A stretch of 64,000 nt of DNA, taken from contig QAOA01007934.1 in assembly GCA_003255065.1 (NCBI GenBank), positions 1 through 64,000 on the forward strand, given 5' to 3'. Both the position numbers and the translations under genes were made by a program. This document shows, one piece after another, positions 12,570 to 23,855 of the stretch. The stretch is from Cercis canadensis. Lineage: Eukaryota; Streptophyta; Magnoliopsida; Fabales; Fabaceae. The notes under the pieces were generated by a model. That model was not told where the DNA came from. It did no database searches and worked only from the letters and a program-made list of their open reading frames with translations. Every line of letters begins with the position of its first letter. Positions within the stretch are counted from its first letter, which is position 1.

Positions 12570-14073
12570 CTAGGAGATACAAGCTGTGTAATCTCTCCAC
12601 ATAGCAGCAGCTATGGAATCTCTCAATTGCTCTCCAAGAGCAGCATGTTCACCTTCATCACTATGATCATGAATATGTTGTTGAGACTCATTTTGGCTAG
12701 CAATTTCTTCATCTACTTTATCAATCAGCTCTTGATTTGGATCTACCCCCATCAAATAATTATGCAAAATGCAGCACGCTAAAATAATTCTGTTTTGGGT
12801 CTTGACTCCATAAGTTGGTTCAGTTCCACTACCAATGATAGGAAATCTTTTCTTCAAAACCCCAAAAGCCTTTTCAATAGCAATGCGCAAGGATGAATGT
12901 CGAAGATTGAATAATTCTTGTGCTGTTTGAGGCGGATTTCTTGAGTACTCTTTCAAGTGATAGCGTACACCTCTATAAGGTGTAATAAGCCCCTTTCTCA
13001 ACATGAAACCAACATCAACAAGGTAATATTTACCTATCAACAATAATTATCATTACTAAAATGTAGCTTAGGAAAAAAAGTAGAAGCTACAAAAACACAT
13101 CAATCATTGTAATTACCTTTGGGTATTCTAAGATAATCTTCTCTGCTTAGTGTGTTTTTTAATATTCTTGAGTCTGATGCAGTGCATTCCCATCCAGGTA
13201 AAAAAAGTAGAAGCTACAAAAACACATCAATCATGTTAATTACCTCAGGGTATTCTAAGATAATCTTCTCTACTTAGTGCATTTTTTAATATTCTTGAGT
13301 CTGATGTAGTGTCTTCCCATCCAGGTAACACATAACTAAATTTAAGGTCAAACAAGCATGCAGCTAACACATTTTGGGTTGGATAATCTTTCCTACCCCG
13401 ATATTTTGGAGCATCCTCCAAAGACACTTTTGCACGAATATGTGTACCATCTATTGCCCCAATACAATCCTAGCATTAAATTCAAAATTTTACATTAATA
13501 TTTTTTAATCAAACACATTTAAAATTCTCAATCTAAAAATATATTTACCCTAAAATAAGGGTAGAATCTACTTCCTCCAAGTATCTCTGCTGTAATTTGA
13601 GAGCCATCTGGTTGTTTAAGATATTTATCTTCTAACTGAACTAATGATTTAAGCACACGATGAAAATGCCGACTAGTTGTCTTACCAGAACATCGAAACC
13701 AGAATTGGACCTCACGATTTCTGACATTATGTGTCAAAATGTAAAGTGTTTTGGCAACTTGTTCTTCTACAGTTGCCCGTTGTGTTGGTAGGAGACCACC
13801 CTCTCTTACTAACTTAGAACACAAATCTAAAAAAGCTTTAGGTCCCATTCTTATTATATTGCGACTTCTTTCATTAGTAGATATTTCTGTCATTAGTTTT
13901 GCTCGTGCCTTTTCTCTCTCTAAACTCAAACTACGGTCAATCTGCCCAATCCTAGAGCACTTTCGAATTAAATACCAATAAACTATAAGGCATACAACTT
14001 GAACAATAGCCCTTTGACGCCTTTCTCTCCAACTAAACAGTGCAAGAATTCTCTTATCTCCTTGATTATCCAT
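12570..14073 (-). CDS. PIF/Harbinger transposase (DDE nuclease), three exons, probably damaged
   Basis: HARBI1-like DDE_Tnp_4 nuclease. Exon 1 is 14073-13549 and exon 2 is 13469 to about 13245. Exon 3 starts at 13033 and ends at the stop at 12570. The catalytic triad is visible: D in GAIDGTHIRA (start of exon 2), D in DTTSDSRIL, and E in IEKAFGVLKKRFPII (exon 3). Exon 1 has the usual helical N-terminal region (TLYILTHNVRNREVQFWF). The end of exon 2 is tandemly duplicated (13075-13328). The outer copy reads LRIP then TGA, while the inner copy reads LRIPK and splices in phase to GKYYLVDVGF. A normal protein would therefore need splicing that joins the two partial copies, and inactivation is likely. 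Upstream leader exons lie inside the element. Confidence 0.8.
13075..13328. repeat. 127-bp tandem duplication inside the transposase gene
   Basis: Two adjacent units repeat 'tagaagctacaaaaacacat' (13081 and 13208), an intron end and the coding end of exon 2. They differ at several positions, including acctttgggtatt versus acctcagggtatt, which decides between an open codon and a stop codon. Confidence 0.85.
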
Positions 14074-16473
14074 CTAAAAGATCAAACAAAATAAGCAGTT
14101 CAAGGACAAACTTTACAGTATTATATAGAAAGAGGTGTACAGGAGACCTATTGTTAATCCCTGTATACTCATATACATTTTCTCATAGGCACGAAGATGC
14201 ATATAGATTCTACTTCAAATACTTCAGAAATTAGTCCTATATATCATCCAATTTAGAGAGTTTAACAAAATTGATAACAACCAATAAATAAAAATTGAAA
14301 AAAAAAATAGTTTCTTCAGCAAACACACTGGAAACAGATCAGTAGATAAAGCAAAAATATCATAGATGTCAAATAGAATCATACAAAAATGGCTGACCAA
14401 CAGAGGAAATACAAATGATTTGCATACATACCAGCTGTTGTGCAACAGTATTCAATAGTTGAAGTCACTGGATCCAAATCCTGTGGATATGTGATGCTAA
14501 AAGTTATTCAGCTAAAAATTGAAGATGTAAACAAACTAAATTTACTCATTACTTGTAAGTTTATAACTACTGAGATTAAGATGTTTCTAAATATTGACAT
14601 GGTTTTCTAGTATAATCCTTAAGCTACCTAAGCTCAGCTCATGTGTGGATGCCATAGAAGGTATCAGTTCCAAATCATAGTACTTTTTATTCTATGAACA
14701 CATCTGGAAATTCCCATAATAGTTGAGCCAATGAACAAAACAAGTCATACATCTAACGTAGTCGTAGGAAATTAACGTAACTAATCAAATTAATGAAGCT
14801 TTGCATGGTTACAGGATTTTGACTCCAAATATATCAATTTTAATATCTAATGTCTTGGTACCAATGAATTGGTTCCATTGTGATCAATGTCCTGCTATTA
14901 TTATGAATTGCTGCTTGTGTCAGTTGCCTATTTTGGCCAAATTCTGTTATTATGGACAACCGTCAAGTTTTACTTACAATGCTTAGAGTATTAGGTTGTA
15001 CTACTGTGGTGGTCATGTTCATCTCTTTTGAAAGTAATAACCGCTATAAGCATGCTACTAATTACTGTTAAATGCTTGTCTGTAACATCATGGTTCCATA
15101 GGATATACTGGTCTTAGAAGGGTGCAGGACACTTCTGTGTTAATAAATCTGTGATTACCAACCAGTTTGCATGTCCAAAGATTACCAAGATAATTACATG
15201 CAGAACCAAGAACTCAAACTAGAGTTAGAAGGTGGGGAAAAGGGAAAAAATTGATCAACAAAGAAAATGAACATTGGGAGAAAATGTAACTGGAAAGACA
15301 AAACATTTAACATATTCATTTCCAGCCTTATGCTAAACATTATAGACCAGTGCAATTTCCATTCCCACACATTAGTTCCTGCAACCAATTCAGAAAATGG
15401 CAGAGATATCAAATAGGCAAAAGGCAGGAAAACACGTTTCCTTATTCAATATGCATATCAATGAATTGAGCAAAGATACCCACAATAGTTTTCATATCAG
15501 TGTAGAACACTAACTATATGTACAGATCATGCATTCCCCATAAATAACAATCGGTAAACCAGATACCCATATCCTAGCTCAATGATGCAATCAAACAAAG
15601 GAACATGAGAGGCACAAAAATTAGCAATCAAACAGAGGAACATGATGCCGACATTGCTTCCTTCTTCCTTGTTTCAGAAAATGTATATGGGGGGAAGGGT
15701 TCAAGGGTAGAAGAAAGATTACCTAACTCAATATCAAAACTAAAACATAAACCAGATACCCATATCCTAGCTCAGTGATGCAATCAAACAGAGAAACATC
15801 AGAGGCACAAAAAATTAGCAATCAAACAGAGGAACATGTGCCGACACTACTTCGTTCTTCCTTGTTTCAGAAAATGTATATGGGGAGAAGGGTTCGAGGG
15901 TAGAAGAAAGATTACCTGGAAGTGGACTGCGGAGCAATGGGTGACGGTGATGGCAATCGGTGACGGCGATCGACGACGTCGAGGTTGGGTTCTAAAATGA
16001 AGGGAGGCGGAGGCGAAGGCATAGCCGAGAGACGCGTAGAGAAGAAAAGAGAGTCTCGAGTTTGTGTGGGATAGAGGTGAGGAATTTTCAAAAATGTGAA
16101 GGGGTATAATAGTCATTAGCATAGATTTCCTCTCCAAACCCTCCAATTTGGAGGAACACGGAAGTTGTTCAAAAAAGGATTCCGGGGGTTACAATTTTTC
16201 CCCTTGTTTCCTTTCCTTTTTCAAGTTAGATCTCCCAAACAAAGGAGAGGATCACTTTATTCCTCTCCTCTCCTCTTCTCTCCCTTCTAAACCCTTAAGG
16301 TTTGGATTTGTAACTAATAAAATGAACATTTTACATGCATGCTTCATGTTATATTGGTGTCAAATAAAGCCAAGGGCTGAGAGAGATAATATATATCTTG
16401 GAGTCATGTAATTTGCACACTTATGTAAATATATGTATTTTTCCACAGCTATATATATAGCAACATCTAAATN

Positions 16474-18340
16474 CATGAGAGGCACAAAAATTAGCAATCA
16501 AACAGAGGAACATGATGCCGACACTGCTTCCTTCTTCCTTGTTTCAGAAAATGTATATGGGGGAAAGGGTTCAAGGGTAGAAGAAAGATTACCTAACTCA
16601 ATATCAAAACATAAAATGATTATTGATGAGTAAGTTGTGAACTTAGCAACAGAGTTAGAGAAACATACCACAGGTTTAAGTAGCTCTTCTATGATTTCCT
16701 GTGCTTGCCTTAGCCTTATCTCAACTATGTTGGCAGGTAGTTCAGCCTCAATCAAAATGTGCAGTGGATCATTTAGGTGTTCATAGCCTGGCCTTCCCCT
16801 TAACAACTCTTCCTTCAGATTCAAAAGGGATAGCAGAGTTAACAAAACCAACAAAAATCGCATGAAATTTTTTGCAAAAGTAATTGTAAATGATATAACA
16901 AGGACAAGCTCAAAATGTTTGCTCAATGAACTAAATTCCCTTATTAAAGTATTAGCTTTTGGTGTATCTTGAATTAGGCTTTTGCTTATTTTCCTTTTTC
17001 TTTGATTTCACATTCCTCAACATGCAAGACAAAACATTTAACATATTCATTTCTAGCCTTATGCTAAACATTATAGACCAGTGCAATTTCCATTCCCGCA
17101 CATTACTTGTTGCAACCAATTCAGAAAATGGCAGAGATATCAAATAGGCAAAAGGCAGGAAAACACGTTTCCTTATTCGATATGCATATCAATGAATTGA
17201 GCAAAGATATGGCCACCTTCGGAAGAAGACACATAATAGCAAGCAATCCACAAATACAACAATATTTTTCATGTTAACTAAACCCAAAAGTTTACCTTCC
17301 AAGCAAGCGAGAATCCAAGAAGGGTGGCAACGAAGCTGCTACCTACCCACAATAGTTTCCATATCAGTGTAGAACACTAACTATAAGTACAGATCATGCA
17401 TTCCCCATAAATAATAATCGGTAATTTTCAAGGGTTAAAACTTACTAAACAAACTACTAAGATAGAGTTTTCCCAATCTCCAGAACAATGAATATGACAA
17501 AGGAAACTATATTAAACCAGATACCCATATCCTAGCTCAATGATGCAATCAAACAAAGGAACATGAGAGGCACAAAAATTAGCAATCAAACAAAGGAACA
17601 TGATGCCGACACTGCTTCCTTCTTCCTTGTTTCAGAAAAAAAAAGGCAGGAAAACACGTTTCCTTATTCAATATGCATATCAATGAGTTGAGCAGAGATA
17701 CCCACAATAGTTTCCATATCAGTGTAGAACACTAACTATATGTACAGATCATGCATTCCCCATAAATAACAATCGGTAAACCAGATACCCATATCCTAGC
17801 TCAGTGATGCAATCAAACAGAGAAACATCAGAGGCACAAAAAATTAGCAATCAAACAGAGGAACATGATGCCGACACTACTTCCTTCTTCCTTGTTTCAA
17901 AAAATGTATATGGGGAGAAGGGTTCGAGGGTAGAAGAAAGATTACCTGGAAGTGGACTGCGGAGCAATGGGTGACGATGATGGCAATCGGTGACGGCGAT
18001 CGACGACGTCGAGGTTGGGTTCTGAAATGAAGGGAGGCGGAGGCGGAGGCATAGCCGAGAGATGCGTAGAGAAGAAATGAGAGTCTTGAGTTTATGTGGG
18101 ATAGAGGTGAGGAATTTTCAAAAATGTGAAGGGGTATAATAGTCATTAGCATAGGTTTCCTCTCCAAACCCTCCAATTTGGAGGAACACGGAAGTCGTTC
18201 AAAAAAGGATTCCGGGGGTTACAATTTTTCCCCTTGTTTCCTTTCCTTTTTCAAGTTAGATCTCTCAAACAAAGGAGAGGATCACTTTATTCCTCTCCTC
18301 TCCTCTCCTCTCCCTTCTAAAAAAACTCCCAAACACACCC
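16474..18340. mobile_element. Second, rearranged PIF/Harbinger copy
   Basis: Its last part (17870-18340) nearly duplicates 15840-16290 of the first element, including the leader exon and the pyrimidine-rich end. It finishes ...CTCCCAAACACACCC followed by taa, a complete Harbinger end (GGGTGTGTTTGGGAG in reverse). Other blocks (about 16480-16610, 17010-17200, 17640-17870) repeat 15170-15800 of the first copy in shuffled order. The left end is not visible because a single N at 16473 marks an assembly join. It carries a KH-domain exon not present in the first copy. Confidence 0.7.
16669..16815 (-). pseudogene. Captured exon of a STAR/KH-domain RNA-binding protein
   Basis: Forty-nine codons read [14 protein letters not shown], then [20 protein letters not shown], then [10 protein letters not shown], ending at a GTATGT donor. 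This is the C-terminal half of the KH domain of the plant quaking/SF1-like (At2g38610-type) family, where an exon boundary after KPV is usual. No other exon of that gene is near, and the fragment lies inside Harbinger-derived sequence, so it is read as a transduplicated exon and not a functional gene. Confidence 0.75.
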
Positions 18341-18567
18341 TAACTCTCCCCAATGTCCCCATCACTCTCCCTCTCACTCTTCCTCTCATTGTCCCTCTCC
18401 TTCCCACTCTTCCTCTCACTCTCCTCTCCCTCAGTCCCTTCACCTAGAGACCAGACCAGCGGACAATGGCGATGGACGGTGGCAACTCAACCCAGAGGAC
18501 TTGGCGCAAGGTGTAAGGCAAAACCGAGCTTTCGGTTTCATTGATTGAAGCCCTCTCTTTTTGTTAC
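18341..18567. repeat. Low-complexity (CTCTCC)n tract
   Basis: Pyrimidine-rich imperfect repeats (ctctccctctcactcttcct) to about 18435, then a short GC-richer stretch. Open frames here are leucine/serine-rich by composition only. Confidence 0.7.
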
Positions 18568-19003
18568 CTTGGCTCAGATATATGCTAGAATGAATTGCTT
18601 GGCCGGTGAAATCCCATAAGAAATTTCAAAAGCTTCAAAATTGGTGACAATTGACCTAAGCGAGAATCAAATTTCCGTGAAAATCCCAGTGGGTATTGGC
18701 AAGCTCAAACAACTTAGCACCCTTCATTTACAGAGCAACGAGTTATCTGGGTCAATACCAAGTTCTTTGGGTTCGTGCAATTCTCTCAGTGACATTGATA
18801 TGGCTAAGAATTCACTGTCCGGCGAAATCCCTTCATCTCTAGGTTTTTTACCATCTCTGAATTCTCTGAACTTGTCCTATAATGATTTCTCCGGCGAAAT
18901 TCCGGTGAGTTTTACATCCCTCCGCCTAAGCCTTTTTGATCTATCAAATAACCAGTTAAGGGGTCCAATACCACAAGCTCTATCTATTCAAGCTTCTCTC
19001 TAA
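18568..19003 (+). pseudogene. LRR receptor-kinase fragment (IKU2/RLK7-like)
   Basis: About five leucine-rich repeats of the plant extracellular type: TIDLSENQ, GKLKQLSTLHLQSNELSG, DIDMAKNSLSGEIPSSLG, LNSLNLSYNDFSGEIP, LSLFDLSNNQLRGPIPQAL. The order and wording match the last LRRs before the membrane segment of IKU2/RLK7-type receptor kinases. The frame extends upstream of the first ATG (LAQIYARMNCLAGEIP) but is interrupted by an in-frame TAA at about 18619. It stops after LSIQASL, where the family continues with the NPGLC region, membrane span and kinase. No kinase follows, so this is a gene fragment. Confidence 0.82.
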
Positions 19004-20028
19004 ATTTTCTCTTAGTTATCATTTCCCATCTTCTGACTGCTTGTTTCGTCTTCATGGCTGTTTGTAAGGGATGCAAATACTATTAAGTGTTAAATTTTCA
19101 AGTGATGTCTTTAATTAATTGAGGCTGCGGGATGGTGTGATGGGTCAGTTCCATTGCTAATCAATAACCAATCTGCTGGCTGGTGCATGTGATGGCTTTA
19201 CTTTCAATTTCTTAATTATTTTCTGTAATGATTCATGAATCGAATGATATCACCCTACCCATTTGTTTAATGGATAATCGTTATTATATCATATTATTTA
19301 ATTTCCTCAGCACCAAAAAATCAAACACTTGTAACCTTGTTTGAAGGAAGGAAAGGAACTTAGTCCAGGTTTCTTTTTTTTGCTCATACGAAAAAGAAAT
19401 CCTCGCCATTCTTAATAATTTTGACAGCTACCCATGTCACCATACCTTTAAGCCTGGAAACCGAGAAAATCGACCAAACCGAATCAGTTCGGTTTGACTC
19501 GGTTTTGCTGAAAAAATTCTAAAAAACCGAACCAAGTTTCTTATGGCCGGTTCGGTCCCGGTTTAGGGTGAAAACCGGACCGAACCGGACCAATTACACC
19601 CCTATGTAAGATATTTATATATACAATATTCAAATTGTATTCAGAACAACAATTTACAATGTAAAATAAAAAAGAAATTCATACATGTATCTTTACCTTG
19701 CCTATGCTTAACCTGAAATTCAAAACGCTTTCTCCTACTTGCTAGAGGTGTACATTTTTCAGTAAAATTAAGAAAACAAGAACTTTTTGGTCCAAAAAAG
19801 GAAAAGGAAAACAAGAAATTTTTTTTTTGGGCCGCAAGAAAGAGAAAAAAATGTAGAGAATGGAAGTTTCTCCTAATAGCCCAATGATCCACACTACAAA
19901 CCCTAAATACTCTCAGTAACAATTGCGCAGCACATATAGCCACAATTGCACATATTATATACAAATCTGTGTTGCATTGCATCACAATGCGCCATTGCTT
20001 TTATTTTCAATTCTTCTTACAGAGAGCG
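19004..20028. other. Intergenic, EPFL upstream region
   Basis: No gene. It contains a probable hAT-like MITE end at 19455-19606 (listed separately). A TATA-like tract (attatatac) near 19954 lies about 70 bp before the EPFL start codon. Confidence 0.45.
19455..19606. mobile_element. Short hAT-like MITE or terminus
   Basis: Contains alternating 'ccgaacc' and 'ggttcgg' blocks. The right end is '...ggaccaattacacccctat', which in reverse begins TAGGGGTGTAATTGGTCC, a common plant hAT terminus. The left end (TTTAAGCCTGGAAACCGAG) is only loosely complementary and no target duplication is clear. Confidence 0.45.
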
Positions 20029-21216
20029 ATGGGGCTGTTATCATTCACAAGTGCATTGTCTTCGAAGCAGCAAACCACTGCACTCCTCATAGTCTCTTCA
20101 CTTCTCTTGGCAGGTTTACTTGTTCTTCCTGCAGGTGCGTTTGTGCTTCCTTGCTTATATGAGAATCTATATGCTGACACAGGAGAATATTATGTTTGTG
20201 GTCGCCTTCGAAACAGAAATATTGCAGGCTCAACTGTGGTTATAGAGAGCATTGTTAGATATAAATCTATTCATGGGCCTTCACCTATCAGCTTAAGCTT
20301 TTAGGTTGAATTAATTCTTAACATGGTATCATAGCCTCTTTGATCAAATGGTCAGGAGATTAAATCCTTCTGCCCTCACTTTCTCAATTAAATTGAAATT
20401 TTAGCACATGGTATAAATGGGTTTGTGTTTTGTCCACGCTTCAAGCCTAAAGGGTTTTCGCGTGCGGGGGTGTGTTAGATATAAATCTATTCATGGGCCT
20501 TCACCTATCAGCTTAAGCTTTTAGGTTGAATTGGTTCTTAACAAGCATTAGCATTCTAAAACACTTCAATAGATATTCTAAAATAATAAAATCCACGTAT
20601 CTTTCTTTTCATAAACTCGGTTTTTGTAATGTGATGTAGATGTAATAAGTGAGCAGAATTTTTCTATTATGACTGGAACCAACATGGTGGAATTCGAGCC
20701 ACAAGACAACCAGAAAACAGCTTCACACGATCGTAAACTTCTTGATCATGGTGCTTCAGCTGTGGGCTTTCTTATACTATTTCTTGTTTCAAAAAGTTTA
20801 GAGTTTGTTTATTTACTGGTTTTGAAAACAATTTTCTGTTTCTCTCCTTCATTCAAGAATTCCAAAATCCAGAATCAACAGTTTTTATATCAGCAATTCG
20901 CTGAATTTCCCATACTATCAAATTCAAATGGTTACACTGTTTTTAAGGTACCGGAGTTGCCAAGCACCACCGGAAGCCAGAGAAGGAAAATGTATTGATG
21001 GATCCACACGCGGCAGTGTCATTGGACAGAGGAATAACTGATTGGAATAGATTTGTTGGATCCGGTTCATCGCCACCCTCGTGTATATCCAAATGTAGTC
21101 AATGCATGCCGTGTACATCGGTTCTCGTGCCGGTTGACCCAGGTTCCAGTATGGCTGGGTACTACCAGAAGTGTGGCGATGCAAGTGTGGGGATGAGCTT
21201 TTTGTGCCTTAATTGA
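20029..21216 (+). CDS. EPFL-type secreted cysteine-rich peptide, frameshifted last exon
   Basis: Proposed exons: 20029-20134 (signal peptide MGLLSFTSALSSKQQ... with hydrophobic LLIVSSLLLAGLLVL), 20640-20750 (optional) and 20948-21216, all joined in phase 1. The last exon carries GSGSSPPSCISKCSQCMPC and VPVDPG. This is the cysteine core of the EPIDERMAL PATTERNING FACTOR-LIKE family (EPFL4/5/6 group by eye), apoplastic ligands of ERECTA-family receptors. The family's C-terminal block (PEVWRCKCGDELFVP, stop at 21212) is present but one frame away, so a single-base loss around 21160-21168 separates the two halves. As written, the peptide ends without the last two cysteines. A TRIM sits in intron 1. 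It could be a recent pseudogene or contain a base-call error. An in-frame upstream ATG at 19969 exists. Exon 2 is the least certain part. Confidence 0.75.
20253..20543 (+). mobile_element. TRIM-type miniature LTR retroelement in EPFL intron 1
   Basis: Two 71-bp direct repeats (20253-20323 and 20473-20543) run TGTTAGATATAAA...TTAACA with two or three differences. The left repeat is followed at once by TGGTATCATAGCC, close to the tRNA-Met primer-binding site of copia-type elements. A G-rich tract (tgcggggg) precedes the right repeat. A perfect 5-bp target duplication, agcat, flanks it (20248-20252 and 20544-20548). There is no coding capacity. A decayed relative lies at 7960-8270. Confidence 0.92.
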
Positions 21217-23124
21217 GGACACCTACACCTTTGTAATGCGGTGTGGAGAAGAAGTTTTGGATCATAAGAGTTTTAGTTTATTGTGGTCTTATCTATTTAA
21301 CACCTCAAATAAAATACAGTTTTGTCCAGGCATCACCTGAGAATAGAGACTGGTTCAAGTAAAATTTAGAAACATATACGGCATTTCTCCAAAAGTCAGG
21401 AAAACCACAGAGAATAATTGCATCCAATTCTTGAACAAAAACTATCTTCAGAGCAAAGGAAATGAAACTTTATTTATTTTTATTTTTTTGAGGGAGGAAA
21501 TGAAACTTAATTGAACCATTATTAAGCATTCAAAATGCAATTAGCAGTTCTACATTCATCAATTGACCAACATATTTTCTTATTTATGTAACACTGCAAC
21601 GACCAACTAATTTTGATCATATTAAGGTGGAAAGTCATAAGAAGTAAATGCAAATAAATATGATAAAGAGAAAGCAATTGAATAATGAAACAGGAGGCTA
21701 GGTTAAGACCATTTAATGAAACATACTGAAGAAAATGTTATGAAACAGCAGGCTCTTGACAAAAAGCAAGGTGTAGACAAGAATGCTAAGTCAGGGTGTT
21801 CAACTCAAGCAAAGGCCAAAAGCACTATAGGTAAGCAATACTCTGCGGTGATAGTGTATCAAATTATTACATCACAGTTTCTTGGAGCTTTTGGCTAGTG
21901 GGAATTTAATCTAAACTCCTTTTTGATGATTGAAAACATAGAGGGTTTCTCTTTTCATTGCTCTCTAGCATATTTGGATGTGGTTTTGGATGTTACATCT
22001 CTCTTTATCACAAGTTCTATGCTTAAATCTGATATATAGAAAGCAAGGTGTTCAACTCAAGCAAAGCAATATGTCATCTCTCTTTATCATAGGTTTGGCT
22101 TATACTCTTTTTTATTTTAAATTTAATGGCATATTTGCATATTAAATCATGTACATAATAGATAACAAAAAGATACACAACGAAATTGCTACACTAGAAA
22201 TTAGATAACACAGCTATATAAGTATTTTCAAGCATTCTTTTCATTAATGAATTTTGTTCTGCAATTAATTCTGAAAGCAATTAGCTTAATATATAAGAGC
22301 ACAGTACGTATTTGTTCTAAGAGAGACAAACTCTTTGACTCTTACAAATTTTTCATCATTTTATGCAACCATTAATAACTTTCAAGCAAATGGGTAATTG
22401 TAATTTTTTTTTTTATTGAGAAGAAACAGTTACACAGAAAAAGAGAAACAACCTTCTATTACAAACCAAACTAAACGAAGTTTAATTGTAGTTGAAAGAC
22501 AATCAAATCAAGTTACAGAATACATACCACAACTTATTTAACTCCACTCATCAACCATCAAATAAAGGTAACCAGAAAATTCACATCACTTAAACAAAAC
22601 AATAGAGTTTCCTACATGTATTTCCTTTTTTCTTAAAATTTTTCTTCTAAGAAAATATTAAAAAAAATAACATTTTAAAAATTGATATGTGTATAGAAAA
22701 TAAGTTCTTATTTTTTGGGTAGTAAGAAAATAAGAAATTTTAGACCAGAAAGAGAGTAACAATATAATCAGATTATCAAAAGAAAAAAATTAACTAATGA
22801 GACGTTAGAAATTGCTAATAGTGCTTCCATATTTCTAATTTTATTTTATTTTAGCAAAGAGAAGTGATTAGTGGGCTATATTGGTGGCAGTATATATCAA
22901 GTGGCTGAATTAGGTGTCAATTCATTATTCTACCAACACATAATTGGTGATGCGTTCAGCAAGATAAGAGAGGGGAGGAACTAAGGGGTCTTACCCACTA
23001 AATGGTTATACTTTCAGCAAGGGAAAGTCAAATGATTAACAAAATAATAGTCTCAAATCAACTAGCTCATGCTTTGTTCAACTTTTTAGCAGTATTCAGA
23101 TGTAGGAAAAAAACAAAAAAGAAA
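21217..23124. other. Intergenic, no gene seen
   Basis: AT-rich. The frame at 21716-21898 is lysine-rich but has no recognisable family, signal or neighbour. Confidence 0.5.
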
Positions 23125-23411
23125 GAGTAAAATATATTTTTCATTTTTAAATTATTTTTCAAATGTTATTTTAGTTTTTGATTTATTTTTTGTGTTACTT
23201 TAATCCTTAAATAATCATTCACTCTGTTAAATAAGTCTTTCATAAGCACCAAAAGTGATCATATAAAGACTGATTTGCCAGGTAACGTGATTATTCAAAT
23301 AGTAAATTGATATTAATAATAAATCAAGGATTAAAATGACATTTAATAATAAATTAGAGATTAAAGTGACATTTAATAAATAATTCATGAAAGAAAAAAT
23401 GTATTTAACTC
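23125..23411. mobile_element. MITE with MULE-like ends
   Basis: Inverted ends GAGTAAAATATATTTTTC and (reverse of right end) GAGTTAAATACATTTTTTC, with further matching 'aaatgtYaYtttaRt' blocks inward. The total is 287 bp. The flanks aaaaagaaa and aaaaaaaaa agree at eight of nine positions, compatible with a 9-bp duplication, though A-runs make that weak. No coding sequence. Confidence 0.6.
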
Positions 23412-23855
23412 AAAAAAAAATGACACACAAATTGTGAAGCAGGTGAGATATTTACCTTCCTGGATTATTGTCCCTGAACAGAAAGTAGGGTGATAAAAAC
23501 TCTTAAGTGTGCAATGGGACATAGTTATATGAGACATGAATATCACGAGACATGGAAGATCTTTAATAGTAGAAATTTAAAGATATGTGACGTTACTAGA
23601 AATTACCAGAAATCAAGTTATTCAACTTGTTCTCTAGTAAACCTGCACCAAGTTAAAACTAGGGAAAAATTAGCCAAACACACAGGTTGCAGGAAGTTAA
23701 AAATAACTTGGAAATCAACGAAAACCAAACACACAGGATATGACGTTCCAAGAAAGAATCAGAAGAAATAAAAACTTGGAAAAAGAGCAGGAAAGCTAAG
23801 GTATGGCTAGCAGCAATGCTCATGATAATTTTTCCCTATTTAGTCAAAGAGTATG
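23412..23855. other. Intergenic, no gene seen
   Basis: The frame at 23490-23771 is lysine/threonine-rich without a recognisable motif. This is the left flank of the CACTA stack. Confidence 0.45.

Larger units (their letters stand above)
11832..16294 (-). mobile_element. PIF/Harbinger DNA transposon (4.46 kb)
   Basis: Begins GGGTCTGGGAGTTTTTC and ends ...TTCTAAACCC. Both ends are followed inward by purine-rich (GAGAGGAAAGGAG) tracts in inverted orientation and a shared 'ctcctttgtttgg' block. The element is flanked by the trinucleotide tta on both sides (11829-11831 and 16295-16297), the TWA target duplication typical of PIF/Harbinger. The transposase gene (12570-14073) is on the minus strand. 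A probable leader exon ends at a clear donor (CCACTTCCAG/GTAATC) near 15913. No Myb-like ORF1 protein was recognised between 14.1 and 15.9 kb. Confidence 0.85.

Noticed and set aside
15847-18447. Paired MEGLERK... and MEEHGS... frames as genes
   Set aside because: They are duplicated Harbinger end/leader sequences; frames read through the terminal repeats and lack homology.
21716-21898. Small lysine-rich frame as a peptide gene
   Set aside because: No signal peptide, motif, splice support or repeated occurrence.
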